Below, piece after piece: positions 29,154 through 40,224 of a stretch of 64,000 nt of DNA. The DNA is taken from NCBI GenBank assembly GCA_947095585.1, contig OX352765.1:64481425-64545424 (forward strand). The letters are read 5' to 3'. This DNA comes from Nephrocerus scutellatus (Eukaryota; Arthropoda; Insecta; Diptera; Pipunculidae). The position numbers and the translations under genes are program-made. A model generated the notes under the pieces. It saw only the letters and a program-made list of their open reading frames with translations. It ran no database searches and was not told the DNA's origin. Numbering within the stretch: the stretch's first letter is position 1; the number at the start of each line of letters is the position of its first letter.

Positions 29154-31668
29154 AATAGACTTAAAAAATCAGGAAATTGAAGTAAATGAAAATAAAATCA
29201 GATTTAAAGGATTTGACTGTCCTTATGCTTATGAAAACATTAATACATTAGAAAACACAGAATCTCAAGGCAATCTTATCGACAAATTAGATACATCGAC
29301 GTTAAATAAGGAAGAATATAAAAATCTTCAACAAATTTTAAAAGACAATAAAGATTTATTTTATATCGAAGGACAAAAACTGACAAGTGTTAATGAAATA
29401 AAACATCAAATTATTACTACATCTAATGAACCGATTTATTCAAGAATATATCGATTTCCACCAGTGCACGAAAGAGAGGTAGAAAGGCAGATTAACGAGA
29501 TGCTAAATCAAGGAATAATAAGGGAAAGCAATTCATCTTTTAACAGCCCTATTTGGATCGTTCGTAAGAAAGATCGGCTTAGGATACACAATCTAAAGAT
29601 TCAAATTGATAAGTGTAACTTTTTTACGAAACAAACAGAGTATTTAGGCCATCTTTTAACTGATAAAGGGATAAAACCCAATCAGAAAAAAATAGAAGTC
29701 ATAAGAAAACTTAAACTACCGTCAACTCAAAAACAAATTAAAAGCTTTTTGGGTATAACCGGATATTACCGAAAATTTATCCGAGATTACGCCAGAGTGG
29801 CACAACCTATCACAAAATATTTAAAAAAAGAAGCTAAAATTAACCTTTCTGACATTCAATACATAAATGCCTTTGATAAGTTGAAGGAATTGATCACCAA
29901 TCCACCTGTATTACACTATCCTAACTTCAGCAAGAAATTTCAATTGACGACCGATGCGAGTAATTACGCAATTGGTGCAGTGTTAAGTCAGGATAATCAT
30001 CCCATTTGCTATGCAAGCAGAACGCTTAATAAGCATGAGATTATGTATAGCGCTATAGAAAAAGAGCTCTTGGCGATCGTCCGGTCAACTCATTATTTCA
30101 GACCGTACTTCTATGGTGTCGAATTTGATGTGTACACCGATCATCAACTAATAAAATGGTTGAAATCGAAAAAAGAGTGCAGAGATTTAAGTCCTAGACT
30201 CCAAAGGTGGTTGTTAAGATTAGGTGAATACACATTCAAAATAGAATACATAAAAGGAAAACATAATAATGTAGCAGATTTTCTTAGTAGGATCAATGTC
30301 GATCGAAACGAAATTAATGAAGTAAATCTTAAAGAAAACACATTCATTAAAATTTATGAAGTTAGTGAGGCAGAAAGTGTATATGTGGAAACAATACACA
30401 GCCAAGAAGAAAATTTAGATGATTACATTCCTATTGTGGAAACAATTGTGAATAAATTCAAAACACAAATCATTCTGTTGGAATCAAAGACTAAGGAAAT
30501 AGAAACTATCAATAAAAATAGAAAAATCTATATTTCACGACAGGATATCGAAGAAAATAATTTAAATGATATTTTCAGAAGATTCATAGGAAAAGAAACT
30601 ACTGGGATATACACAGAATTAAACGATCATCTATATAATCAGGTGCAGTTAAAGTTAAACGAATTGTTCAACAATGATAAGAACATAAAATTTAAGAGGT
30701 GTACATATTTAGCAGAGGATTTGCAAGACGAAGAAGAAACTATTAGATTTATAAAGAACGTTCATGAAAAGGAGTCAAATCATAGGGGAATAAACGAAAA
30801 TTTGGAGTTTTTGAAAAATAAAGTATATTATCCGCATCTAAAAAAATGTATACAAAGATACATTAATAATTGTACCATATGCCAACAGTCTAAATATGAC
30901 AGAAACCCAATCAAAATAAAATTTAAAATAACAGAAACACCCGGTGACCAAATAGAGATAGTACATTTAGATACTTGGACAATAAAAGGACAGAGATTTT
31001 TGACTAGTATAGATAGGTTTTCCAAACATGCTATGATATTCGATTTGAATGATAGGAATCTAATTACTATAGGAGAAGCCTTGAGAAATAGACACTCAGT
31101 ACTAGGAAAACCAATTACGTACATTTGCGACAATGAATTCGATGGACTAGTTTTAAAAGAGTTTTTCAATAAGGAGCAGATAGAACTTCATTTGACTAAA
31201 CCAAATAGCCATACTGGCAATGCAGACATCGAAAGACTTCACAATACGTTAAACGAACAAGTCAGAATTATGGAAATAAGAACTGATTTTAAAGAAATGA
31301 ATATAAAGGATAAATGTTTTAAAGCTGTCGAATTTTACAACAACACAATACACTCAGTAACAAAAGTGAGACCAATCGATTTTATTTTAGGCAATCTTAA
31401 ATCAGATAAGCAAGCTATAAAAGAAAGGTTAGAAATAGAAAAACATAGAAAAATAAGTAAACTTAATATAGGAAGACAAAGCGAGCCAAGTAGGAAAGAA
31501 GGAAAAGTATTGATAAAAAACTACAAAGCTCTTAGACACAAACACGAACCGAAATATAAATACAATGACAATCAAAATTTACATCCTATAAATATTAAAA
31601 GAAAATATAAATACTTTTCAGACCAAAATGATCCTAATCTTTGTGCTTTCATTGCTGATAACCGCTAA
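29137..31668 (+). CDS. pol: pol of errantivirus copy 2, 843 codons, RT catalytic core deleted in frame
   Basis: A long uninterrupted frame. Domains in order: protease-RT linker and RT fingers (IYRFPPVHEREVERQINEML, SPIWIVRKKD, to residue 146). An in-frame deletion follows, removing the palm with YxDD; text resumes at NLKIQIDKCNFF. Then the thumb (FLGITGYYRKFIRDYARVAQ), RNase H ([33 protein letters not shown]), integrase zinc domain (HEKESNHRGIN, CTICQQSKYD) and DDE triad (IVHLDTWTI, TYICDNEFDG, NADIERLHNTL). RNase H and integrase look intact; polymerase activity is impossible. The Met start is artificial, since pol is normally reached by frameshifting. Confidence 0.9.
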   Translation: MPLGARIDLKNQEIEVNENKIRFKGFDCPYAYENINTLENTESQGNLIDKLDTSTLNKEEYKNLQQILKDNKDLFYIEGQKLTSVNEIKHQIITTSNEPIYSRIYRFPPVHEREVERQINEMLNQGIIRESNSSFNSPIWIVRKKDRLRIHNLKIQIDKCNFFTKQTEYLGHLLTDKGIKPNQKKIEVIRKLKLPSTQKQIKSFLGITGYYRKFIRDYARVAQPITKYLKKEAKINLSDIQYINAFDKLKELITNPPVLHYPNFSKKFQLTTDASNYAIGAVLSQDNHPICYASRTLNKHEIMYSAIEKELLAIVRSTHYFRPYFYGVEFDVYTDHQLIKWLKSKKECRDLSPRLQRWLLRLGEYTFKIEYIKGKHNNVADFLSRINVDRNEINEVNLKENTFIKIYEVSEAESVYVETIHSQEENLDDYIPIVETIVNKFKTQIILLESKTKEIETINKNRKIYISRQDIEENNLNDIFRRFIGKETTGIYTELNDHLYNQVQLKLNELFNNDKNIKFKRCTYLAEDLQDEEETIRFIKNVHEKESNHRGINENLEFLKNKVYYPHLKKCIQRYINNCTICQQSKYDRNPIKIKFKITETPGDQIEIVHLDTWTIKGQRFLTSIDRFSKHAMIFDLNDRNLITIGEALRNRHSVLGKPITYICDNEFDGLVLKEFFNKEQIELHLTKPNSHTGNADIERLHNTLNEQVRIMEIRTDFKEMNIKDKCFKAVEFYNNTIHSVTKVRPIDFILGNLKSDKQAIKERLEIEKHRKISKLNIGRQSEPSRKEGKVLIKNYKALRHKHEPKYKYNDNQNLHPINIKRKYKYFSDQNDPNLCAFIADNR

Positions 31669-33139
31669 AGCCGAAATCCAGATAGAGAAGTTGGATGGAC
31701 AAAGTGGATATTTAGCGATTAAGCTTGAAGATACACAAATTATAGAGGGATTCAATAATATTTTACATACTATTAATCTAAAAGAAGTAAAGAATTTAAT
31801 ACACCAAATAGAGTTAGACGCAGAAAAAGCATTTAAAAATGATGATAGACTAAAAATAGTAATTAAAGAACTCAATGACTTAAATCATAATTATTACACA
31901 CTGATCCCGCACAGATACAAAAGAGGTTTGATAAACGTAGGGGGTACCGTAATGAAGTGACTCTAAGGTACAATGGATAGCGAAGATAGGGACAACATTG
32001 AAGAGCATCTCAATGTTATCGATGCTAATAATCACAATTTAATCTCCAAACTATGAACAAACAAATACAAATTAATAATGTTACTAACCAAAACATACAA
32101 AACTTAAAAAATATTAGCGGTAGATAGACAACGTATTTTAGGAATACTCGAAGACATGAGCCAAGAAGATAAGAGTTACATTAAAGACATCTATTTAAAT
32201 CAACTACTTATCAGAATAGGAATTTTAAGCAATGAATTGAACAAAATTCAAAATAATGTACTGAATATAAAAATGGGACATATGACCACCAATATTCTTA
32301 CAAATGAAGAAATAGATAGATACGACATAGATTTATTAAAACTAGAAAACATAAAATTGGCACTAGGAAAATATAAGGATACATTAGCGTTTATAGTAAT
32401 GATCCATAAAACAGCTAAAAATGTAAAGAAATACATTGTAACCGCATTGACGGATAACTCATATGAAGAGTTAGACATCGAAACACAAACTGTTGTCGAA
32501 TTTAAGAACATATATTATCAATTAAAAAATGACATATATTTGAAAAATTTTAAAAATTGTTGATGATTGCATCCGAAGCATTTTTAAAGAACAAAAATAC
32601 TGTAATAAGAGAAGGAATGCTAAAAATACGATTATAGAATTAGATACAGGAATTTATTTACTCAAAAACAATAAAAACGTTCAATTAAATAACTCATGCA
32701 ATAATCAAAAATACAGGTTAAATGGAAATTATTTAATTAAATTTTATGATTGTAATGTCAAAATTGATGATTTAGAATTAGAAAATAATGTTAAGATATT
32801 TCAACAATATATAGCTATTCCCAATTACGGAAATATGTCATATATAAATATAACCCTATATTTAGAAAAAATACAACTTATCCAAAATTAAAATATTAAT
32901 AAAATCACAGAATTAAAATTTCAAAAGAAAATGCATATAATAAGTTTTGTCACAAGTATATTTATTATTCTTATAATCATTTGTATAGTAGTAAGTTATT
33001 TTATGAAAAAATATGATAATCTAAAAAACATAGAAATAACAATTTCAAACCCAGAGAGTTTGAAACTTAAGGAGGGGGGAGTAACGTCAACACTTTCGGC
33101 GACGTCAGCACTTCCTCAATTCTAAAGCACTCTGTGCTT
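31628..33139 (+). pseudogene. env of errantivirus copy 2, broken
   Basis: Starts with a signal peptide (MILIFVLSLLITAKA), overlapping the end of pol by about 40 bp. A furin-type site and fusion peptide start follow (HRYKRGLINVGG, near residue 97). After a frameshift near 31960 the ectodomain continues at 32156-32563 and, after a stop, to about 32890. The membrane anchor is at 32931-33125 (SFVTSIFIILIIICIVVSYF). The cytoplasmic tail reads through the polypurine tract (KLKEGG) into the LTR. At least three breaks make it non-functional. Confidence 0.82.
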
Positions 33140-33459
33140 TAGTGCTTAAAGATAAGGAATTATGCCTCGTAGCATAATCATATGCATCGTCTGAAGATTT
33201 ATTTATCTCTCAGTCTGATCCCCTATGGACAGATCGAGACTTTGTTTATTTATCTCGCTGTCTGATCCATTCTGGACAGACCGAGACTTTTATGTATGAT
33301 CATATTAATATATAATGTTTATTTATCTTTCAGTCTGATCCCATCTGGACAGATCGAGACTTTGTTTTAATTTTATCGCAGTCTGATCCCTTAATCAAAT
33401 TGAATAATAAAGTTAGTCTTTGTACTGATCTAAACTCGGCGAGTGTTCTCATTTAATAT
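33080..33459 (+). repeat. 3' LTR of errantivirus copy 2 with internal direct repeats
   Basis: Preceded by polypurine tract GGAGGGGGG (33071-33079). Inside are four imperfect direct repeats of about 46 bp starting near 33198, 33245, 33318 and 33365, each with CAGTCTGATCC and GGACAGATCGAGAC, which are roughly self-complementary. A poly-A signal AATAATAAAG lies near 33403. Confidence 0.85.
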
Positions 33460-33699
33460 ATCTCGCACGCTAAAAGGGGTTCGCACCCTTATAATGCTCG
33501 GAAATATGATTGGCACAGCGTAGGCGTTAAGGAAAAGGAGGAGAAAAGAGGAGATGTCTATGAGCTTGTGTTTTGAATGCCTGTGAATTATAATGATGTG
33601 GGAAGACAGAGCTCAGTCAGCATCGAGCGGTCAACATGAGCACATCTTATACAGATCCCGCACTACGCTCAGCTACCTGCTACCGGCTACCGGCATACC

Positions 33700-35042
33700 C
33701 ATGGTGGTGACTTCCTTGCTTCCTTATATGAAAGGCTGGATGAAATCAACCAGCTGTGCGAAGACTCAGCTCCCTCTGAAAAGGAGAACATGAGCCTTGG
33801 CGAGTTAGCGGACAATGATGCGTCCGAATCCAGCGGTACGGAAAATTCTAGCGATGAAGGCAGTCGCAAAAAGCGGTCTTCTCCCATGCCAATAAAGGCA
33901 AAAAGAAAGAGGTTGTCTGGAAATTCCAGACCATCATCGCCACCAACATCATCTTCTCCTGCAGTGGTTGCTGTTGAAGTGAGAAATCCGCCGAAAGTCA
34001 CTGCTGTAGAGAAAACAGCCAAGGCAAAGGAGGTAAAAAATCTAAGTAAGAAGGCACCACTTTCAGCAAGCAAAAAAGCCCCAATTACGGGACCAACATC
34101 AAAACCATTTGCTATGCCGCCAATAGTCTGCTTTAGACTCAACGTTGCTGAACTATCTAAGTTCGCGAAGAGTGCCAACATTAGTTGCAGAATTCGCAAC
34201 ATCAACAGCAGTAAGTCGGTCGTTACGGCCATAAACAAAGATGGGCACCAGAAATTTCGGTCTTTCCTACAATCGGGAAAGACTGAATTCAACACCTACA
34301 CTGCTAAGGAGGAGCGAAAATAAATGTTGGTCCTAAAAGGAATACACCACTCCTTCGATACTGATGATGTCAAGGATGCATTAACGGCAGAGGGTATCAC
34401 TGTACTGGAGGTTAAACCCCTCAAATCTCAGAGGACCGACAGGAAATTTAACAATTTCATTGTCGAACTTGAGAAGAACTGCGATAAGGCAGCAGTTTGC
34501 TCAAAAACCCTCCTGATGAACCAGATGGTGCAATTGCGGCATGAAATACAGATGCGTTAAGTGCAAGGACGAACACTTACCTGGCCAATGCCCGAGAAAT
34601 GTAGACAATAAGAAAGACGACAACGTCTTCTGCACAAATTGCCAAAAATCTGGACATCCTGCAAACTATCGAGGATGTCCTAAATATAAAGAAAAAATGG
34701 CGGAAAAAAGTAAAAACCGCTCAAAAGAAGATGGAGCAGCATAAGTTCGCCCAGAAGTCTGCTGCAAAAGCTATTGTGAAAAGAGTTAGCTTTGCAGCAA
34801 CCAACAAACCACCACCAACCATCCAAGCAAGTAAAAAACCAGTAATTAAGCAAGCTCCAAAACCGGCACCATCTACTGGAAAATCTAACATGTTCGACGA
34901 TACGGAAAGGCTATTTGGAGCAGACCTTTTCACAATTTTGCAGAAAGCAAGAGAAGTCGTGCCTGCTAATTATAGCAGTCTTGATGACAGGTCTAAAACA
35001 ACCGTTTTGGGTCGACTTCTTTGTGAATTATGTTCACAATAA
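33700..35042 (+). pseudogene. Jockey ORF1 (gag-like), start deleted, several breaks
   Basis: Frames: 33790-34323; after an in-frame TAA, 34324-34560 in the same frame; after a frameshift, 34541-34744; after another, 34731-35042. A Ser/Lys-rich N-terminus is followed by a PRE_C2HC-type region (VLKGIHHSFDTDDVKDALTA, TDRKFNNFIVELE). Two CCHC knuckles follow (CVKCKDEHLPGQC and CTNCQKSGHPANYRGC). A Pro/Lys-rich tail with a helical end completes it. This is the nucleic-acid-binding protein of Jockey-clade LINEs. The initiating ATG, present at 18254 and 23788, has been deleted here. Confidence 0.82.
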
Positions 35043-35069
35043 GCAGGATAAGTAATTATATTCTCATAT

Positions 35070-37529
35070 AATGTGAACTCTATTTATTCGTTAGCTAGGC
35101 GTATCCCACTACAGTTATTTATTAAAACTAATAAACGTGACATTCTTCTTTTACCGGAAACTAATCTCACAGGGAGAAACCCATTCAGTCCAGACGGATA
35201 CAACATCCACAGGGTCGACAAAAGCAGTGATCGCTCTGGGACGGCGATCCTTATCAGGAACACTATGGCAGGCGAAAAGGTGGAAATCAGAAATGGAAGC
35301 AACAGCTGTCAGCATCAAAGTCAACGAGGTTGAGACCTTGTTGGTAATAGCAGTGTACAATCACTGTAATGCAACGAGGGAAAATATTCAACGGGATCTG
35401 CAAACTGTCTGCGGCATCTCCTCTGGGCACACATACTGTGTGGTTGGAGGGGATTTTAACGCTAGGCACACCCGATGGCAAGATGAAGTGTGCAACAATC
35501 AAGGAAAGGCCATTACAGATTGGCTGGATTCAAATCCTCAGCAGCATACCATGGCTGTTGTTTTACAACCCCGAAAGACATATCCTCGAACACCATCCAT
35601 GGTGGACCTCTTTTTGGCAACGACAAACTTCGTCAACATTCTGCCAGAAATAAGGAATTATTCATGTTTTGCACATGATAGTGATTTGGATCATTTGGCC
35701 ATAGAGCTTCGAGTGAGGTTGAATCAGAAAATTGTGCAAGTTACCCCAACACCTGAACTACACATCAACATCAACATCAAATAAACTGGAACTGGTTTAG
35801 ATCAGAAGTCGAAGCTGGACTTCAAATTCCAGCGGCATGTAGAAATCTGGAGAATAATGAAATTGATGATGCTATCAGAAATTTCGAGACTTCAGTGAAC
35901 ACAGCCATAGATCGGCAGGCAATATATGCTCACAAGCAAAGGCTAAGGAAACGCCTTCAGAGGATCTTCAACAGGACTCTCAACACTGTTAATGACGAAT
36001 ATCAGTCTGTATTTTCGCAACTGCGTTGTACAGTAATCATGCTTCGTCAAGCTGTGCGAGGTTAGTGCGAAGTTACCAGGAAGATGAACTGAACAAACGA
36101 CTTCAGAACATCAAACCTGGCCCGGATGCTTTTAAAAGGCTGAATTCTGTGATCGGAAAACGTATTTCTATTCCAGAAGTTATCACGTTTGGAGAGCAAG
36201 TAGCATCCAGTCCTGTTGAAAAAGCCGAAGCCTTTGCCTGTCATTTCGAAAGGAGCTTTACAGACCGACCACCAACACATCTTCCAGAATTCGTAGAGCA
36301 GGTCGAAAGTCTTGTGGAAGACACCACTCCCCCAAGAAATTTTGAAGTGCTGAAACTGGAAGGTAGCCAAATTAGTACAGTAACAGTACCAAAGAAAACC
36401 GACCGCTCCAGTATAACTGGTTACCGCCCCATAGCTTTACTGTGTTGTATCAGTAAAGTATTGGAGTCTTTGATCCGTAAAAATATCAATGCGTATTGCT
36501 CGGAAAGAAATCTAATTCCTTCCTTTCAGTTCGGCTTTCGAGAAAAGCACTCTACGCTGCACCCTCTGATGAAGCTTCACAGTAACGTCACTCGAGGACT
36601 TAATGTTAAAAGTAGTACAGTAGCCTGTTTGTTAGACATCGAAAAAGCTTTCGATAGCGTCTGGATAAACGGGCTTCTGTATAAACTTATTAGATTTGGT
36701 TTCCCCAATTATATTGTGAAAATAATTAAAAATTTTCTTTTTAACAGGGTATTTTTTGTATGGCAGCCCATCGACAAGGAAAAGTATAAAAGCCGGAGTT
36801 CCCCAAGGCTTCAGACTTGGACCAGTCCTATTTAGCATCTTTACGGCGGATCAACCAACCAATACAGCTGGAACAAGGACCATGCTTTTCGCGGATGACT
36901 CCATCACGTATGCCGTTTCCCGCTCTCCTGAGATAGCTGCCCGAAGAGTGGAGGAACACCTCCGAAATCTTTGGGAGGACTACCTGAAGTGGGGACTGAA
37001 GATCAACGCCAATAAAACGGAACTTATCTGCTTCCGAGTACCAGCAACCGAGACAAGGATAAGAAAAATCGCAAGCCGGTGCAGAGCCCTAAAAATCACC
37101 CTTCCGGATAACACGACAATAAACACCAGGTCAGAGACTAAGTACCTGGGAATCAACTTTACTGAGAGGCTCAAGTTTAACTCTCACATCGATAAAACAA
37201 TGAAAAAAGCGAACTACGCTCTTCATTTGGTGTACCCGCTACTAAGAAGACGAAATGGACTGTCCAACAACACCAGGCTGCTCATCTACATGCAGCTCAT
37301 CAAGCCAGTGATAACCTATGGCTATCCCATATGGTTCACCGTCTCACCAACAACGATGAAGAAGATCTCCCTATTGGAAAGGAAGGTACTAAGGATCTGT
37401 ACAGGACTCTGGAGGGTGCCAAACAGCTATAAGTTTGTGTCGACTGCAAGACTTTACAAAGCAGCAGGTCTGCTGCCAATAACCGACCACTTGTTCCAGG
37501 TCATCCAAGTCCTGAGATGCAAGGACTGA
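35070..37529 (+). pseudogene. Jockey ORF2 (endonuclease and RT), broken
   Basis: Endonuclease: YNVNSIYSLARRIP, LLLPETNLTGR and, after a frameshift near 35280, GGDFNARHTRWQD and HDSDLDHLAIEL. RT: TGYRPIALLCCISKVLESLI, FGFREKHSTLHPL, LLDIEKAFDSVW, a frameshift near 36770, GVPQGFRLGPVLFSIF and the catalytic FADDSITY near 36890, then TKYLGINF and the thumb to stop at 37529. A deletion near 36365 (after LEGSQ) removes roughly the first RT motif. Frames 35137-35784, 36026-36835 and 36756-37529 carry most of it. Confidence 0.83.
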
Positions 37530-37925
37530 GAAGCGAAGAAATCGAACCAAGTCACCGGTACATACACATCAGAAGATTCACAGATGCTAGATTCGACGAC
37601 ATCTTTAATAATCAAGACGTCTCCTTCTACGAGAAGGCCAGCAATCAACATTACAGAGGCTGAAGATCGCCCCCCTCTTAAATTTTTTTTCATTTTTATT
37701 TTCTTTTAAAATTTATTGTTTAAAATTAAATTGCTGTAAATATAAACATGTTGTAGATTAAGTAATCAAAATTATTGTTTAATAATAAGCAATTCAAAAA
37801 AAATACAATGTAAATACGTCGGGAACCTATTGTTGAGCCGACACTTATTAATAATAGTTATAAGTTTAGTTTTAAGTCAAAATTGTATATTACCAAAACG
37901 TTTAATAAAATATCTTTACTCAATC
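37530..37925 (+). other. 3' UTR of the Jockey element
   Basis: Noncoding, AT-rich from about 37680. Two AATAAA/AATAAT motifs near 37780 and 37907. It ends abruptly against a minus-strand LINE. Confidence 0.6.
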
Positions 37926-38660
37926 TAAATCGGGAAGACAGAGCTTGGCAGAGTGCTGTCGTCGGCGAAAGAGTGAATTGGATTAGAATTCACAGATAAG
38001 AGATCATTAATAAAAATGAGAAAGAGTGTCGGGAACAAAACAGAGCCCTGGGGAATGCTAGCATTTAGGTGATGTACTTTAGACTTGAAACCGTCCAATA
38101 CAACTTGAATTAAGCGATACAAATTATAGCTTCTTATCCAGTGAAGCAGTTTATCATCGACTCCATAAGCACGCATTTTGGACAAACGAGCTTGATGCCA
38201 AACTCTGTCAAATGCCTTAGAAATATTGAGTGCAACAGCTTTGCATTCTCCAAATTGATGTAAGGACCGGTTCCACGACGGCTCGCCTTTTTGGGTATGG
38301 GCTGGACAAAGGCTGTTTTCCAAATTCTTCGGAAGAGTCCAGAAGAATAGGATATATTGAAAATCTTACGCAATGGTAATGTCAGCTGGGAAAAACACCT
38401 TCTCAGAACTAATGGGGAAATACTATCCCAGCCGAGCGAATTTGTGAATGTTGAGATCGTTTAAAACTCTAGCAACTGCACGAGTATGAATGCAGATCTG
38501 TCCCATAGAGTGTTCAATACTCGGAGGTGCAGGCGGCAACAATGAACAATCTGGAAGCGTGGCTAGCTGCAAAATGTGCAGCAAAAACCCGAAGTGTCAC
38601 AAAAAGAAGATAAGCCAACCGTACCCACAAGGCAGAAGCCCAAGCGAAACCTCGCCCTTA
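37926..38660 (-). pseudogene. CR1/Jockey-like LINE fragment, linker through RT palm
   Basis: Minus-strand frames: FAAHFAAS near 38590, then a linker; frame 38373-38134 with SYSSGLFRRIWKTAFVQPIP; frame 38323-37925 with LNISKAFDRVWHQARLSKMR, SIPQGSVLFPTLFLIFINDL and catalytic FADDSTL. The 3' part is cut by the Jockey element. One frameshift lies near 38240. Same family as the scrap at 780-1197. Confidence 0.8.
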
Positions 38661-38662
38661 AT

Positions 38663-40140
38663 TACTTACTTACTTATGTCCTATACCCCCTTGTGGGTCC
38701 TAGGGCCTCTACTACGCCTACGCACCATCGCGTGCGGTTCCTGGCAATGATCTTCAGCTCTCTCCAACTCTTTCCCAATTGACGTGACTCCTCCTCAACT
38801 GTTCTGCGCCATGTATTTCTCGGACGACCCGTTCTTCTACCATCCTGAGATAACGGGTTCCATTGCATTGCGTAGTTTGCTATGGAACTTTCGCCTTTTC
38901 GAAGTGTATGACCAATCCACTGCCACTTCCGTCGTTGGATGGTTGTGCCTATTGGTTCCTGACCCGTTCTCTGGTAAGGATGTTCGTTAGAGATACGGTT
39001 AGGCCAGAAAACCCTTAAGATGTTCCGTAGGCACGTCGTAAATACGTGTTTGTAATATTTTTGTGATAGTAGCGGTCACCTTTCAAGTGCTGCACCCATA
39101 CAACAGAACAGATTCAACATTTGAGCGGAACAGTCGCAGCTTAGTGTTTAAGCTGATCGCATTGCTTCGCCATATCATGGACATCATTCCAAACACCGAT
39201 TTTGCTTTGCCGATTCGGTTGACAACGTCCTGTTCGGTTCCACCTTCGGTCGAGACAATACTCCCAAGATATTGGAGACTCTCTACTCTCTCTACCGGCT
39301 GTCCAGCAATGTTAACTTGAGTTACTGAGTTAGTGCCGAGGTTGATGATTTTTGTTTTGGCAGTATTAATCTTCAAACCCGCAACATTTGCCCCCCTCTC
39401 CACATTTGTTGTCATTTGGTGCAGCTCCATAATTCTGTGTGAGAGTAAGCAAACGTCGTCAGCGTAATCCAGATGTTCGAGTTGAGATGTAAGAGTCCAA
39501 CGAATTCCTCCATTTCCAGTAGATAAAGCTGCGCGAAGTACATCGCTAATCACCAACAAAAAAAGTATCGGCGATAGAACGCAACCTTGGCTTGGTACCC
39601 CATTTAGGATCTCGAATTCTTCTGACAGCACATGACATTTAGAGCCATCATAGGTTGCTTTAATAATAGCTATTAGTTTATCGGGTATACCTCTCCTGCC
39701 CAAGGCGAGCCAGATAAACTGTCTGTTTACACTGTCAAATGCCTTCTCAAAATCGATGAACAGCAGGTGCAGTGGTGACCGGAATTCAACGCACTGTTTA
39801 ATAATGATCCGCAGGGTGTTTATGTGGTCTACACAGGAGGATCCAGTGCGGAAACCTGCTGGTTCGGCATCGAGTTTATCTTCCAGATGTTCCTTAATTC
39901 GCTCAAGTACTACTTTGGCTATTACCTTTGCAACTGCAGGAAGAACGCAAATGCATCTCCACTTTTCGCACTCCATAAGACTACCTTTTTTAGGGAGCTT
40001 GACAGTCTCGCCTCGCCCTTCACCCGCAATAAACGTCGTCGGGATAGCGGACTGCGGAAAACTGCGAAATCTTGTTTTGTCTTGTATGTGGGTTATAAAA
40101 CATTCGTTTGCAGCAGATGTTTTTAGCTGAAAAGTAATTG
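38663..40140 (-). pseudogene. RTE-clade LINE, 5'-truncated
   Basis: The minus frame 40177-39083 carries RT motifs: GETVKLPKKGSLMECEKWR, ICVLPAVAKVIAKVVLERIK, FIDFEKAFDSVNRQ, SQGCVLSPILFLLVISDV, catalytic LDYADDVCLL and ESLQYLGSIVSTEGG. After a frameshift near 39075 the C-terminus continues to 38674 with the RTE signature RRTGRPRNTWRRTVEEE. The 3' end is a TTACTTACTTACTTA repeat on the plus strand (38664-38679), i.e. the TAAGTAAG tail usual for RTEs. The endonuclease is absent. Residues before ETVKLPKKG fit poorly and may be junk. Confidence 0.87.
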
Positions 40141-40224
40141 CCGCAGAAGCTGCAGCCTCATTGCTGAGGCACACCAATTAAAACAAATCATGTATTGGAA
40201 AAATTCAGCCCCAGTCAAAATTAA

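Larger units (their letters stand above)
28876..33459 (+). mobile_element. Errantivirus copy 2, deleted but with long open pol
   Basis: Plus-strand element inserted between the LOA fragment and Jockey 5' end of array copy C. It has a 59-bp stub of the 5' LTR (28876-28934), protease, pol, env and a complete 3' LTR (33080-33459). The rest of the 5' LTR, the leader and gag are deleted: the LTR stub joins directly to DTGSSIS of the protease. It must have inserted after the array's Jockey/LOA join existed, because A and B show that join uninterrupted. Confidence 0.9.
33462..37925 (+). mobile_element. Jockey-clade LINE, near full length, inactive
   Basis: Begins TCTCGCACGCTAAAAGGGG, the same 5' end as the array copies, and spans ORF1, ORF2 and a 3' UTR of about 400 bp ending near 37925 with AATAAAATATC; no poly-A tail remains. 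It is the Jockey element of array copy C and continues past the array breakpoint (33902-33908). About 240 bp of leader and ORF1 start are deleted near 33695. Frameshifts and stops occur in both ORFs. Confidence 0.88.

Noticed and set aside
33462..37925. Jockey element as a telomeric HeT-A/TART/TAHRE-type retrotransposon
   Set aside because: Gag-like ORF1 with two knuckles and the RT are typical of ordinary Jockey elements. It is a single copy in nested repeats, with no head-to-tail array joined by poly-A tails.
39756..40130. Plus-strand 100-124-codon frames over the RTE
   Set aside because: They are antisense to RT motifs on the minus strand and carry no domain.
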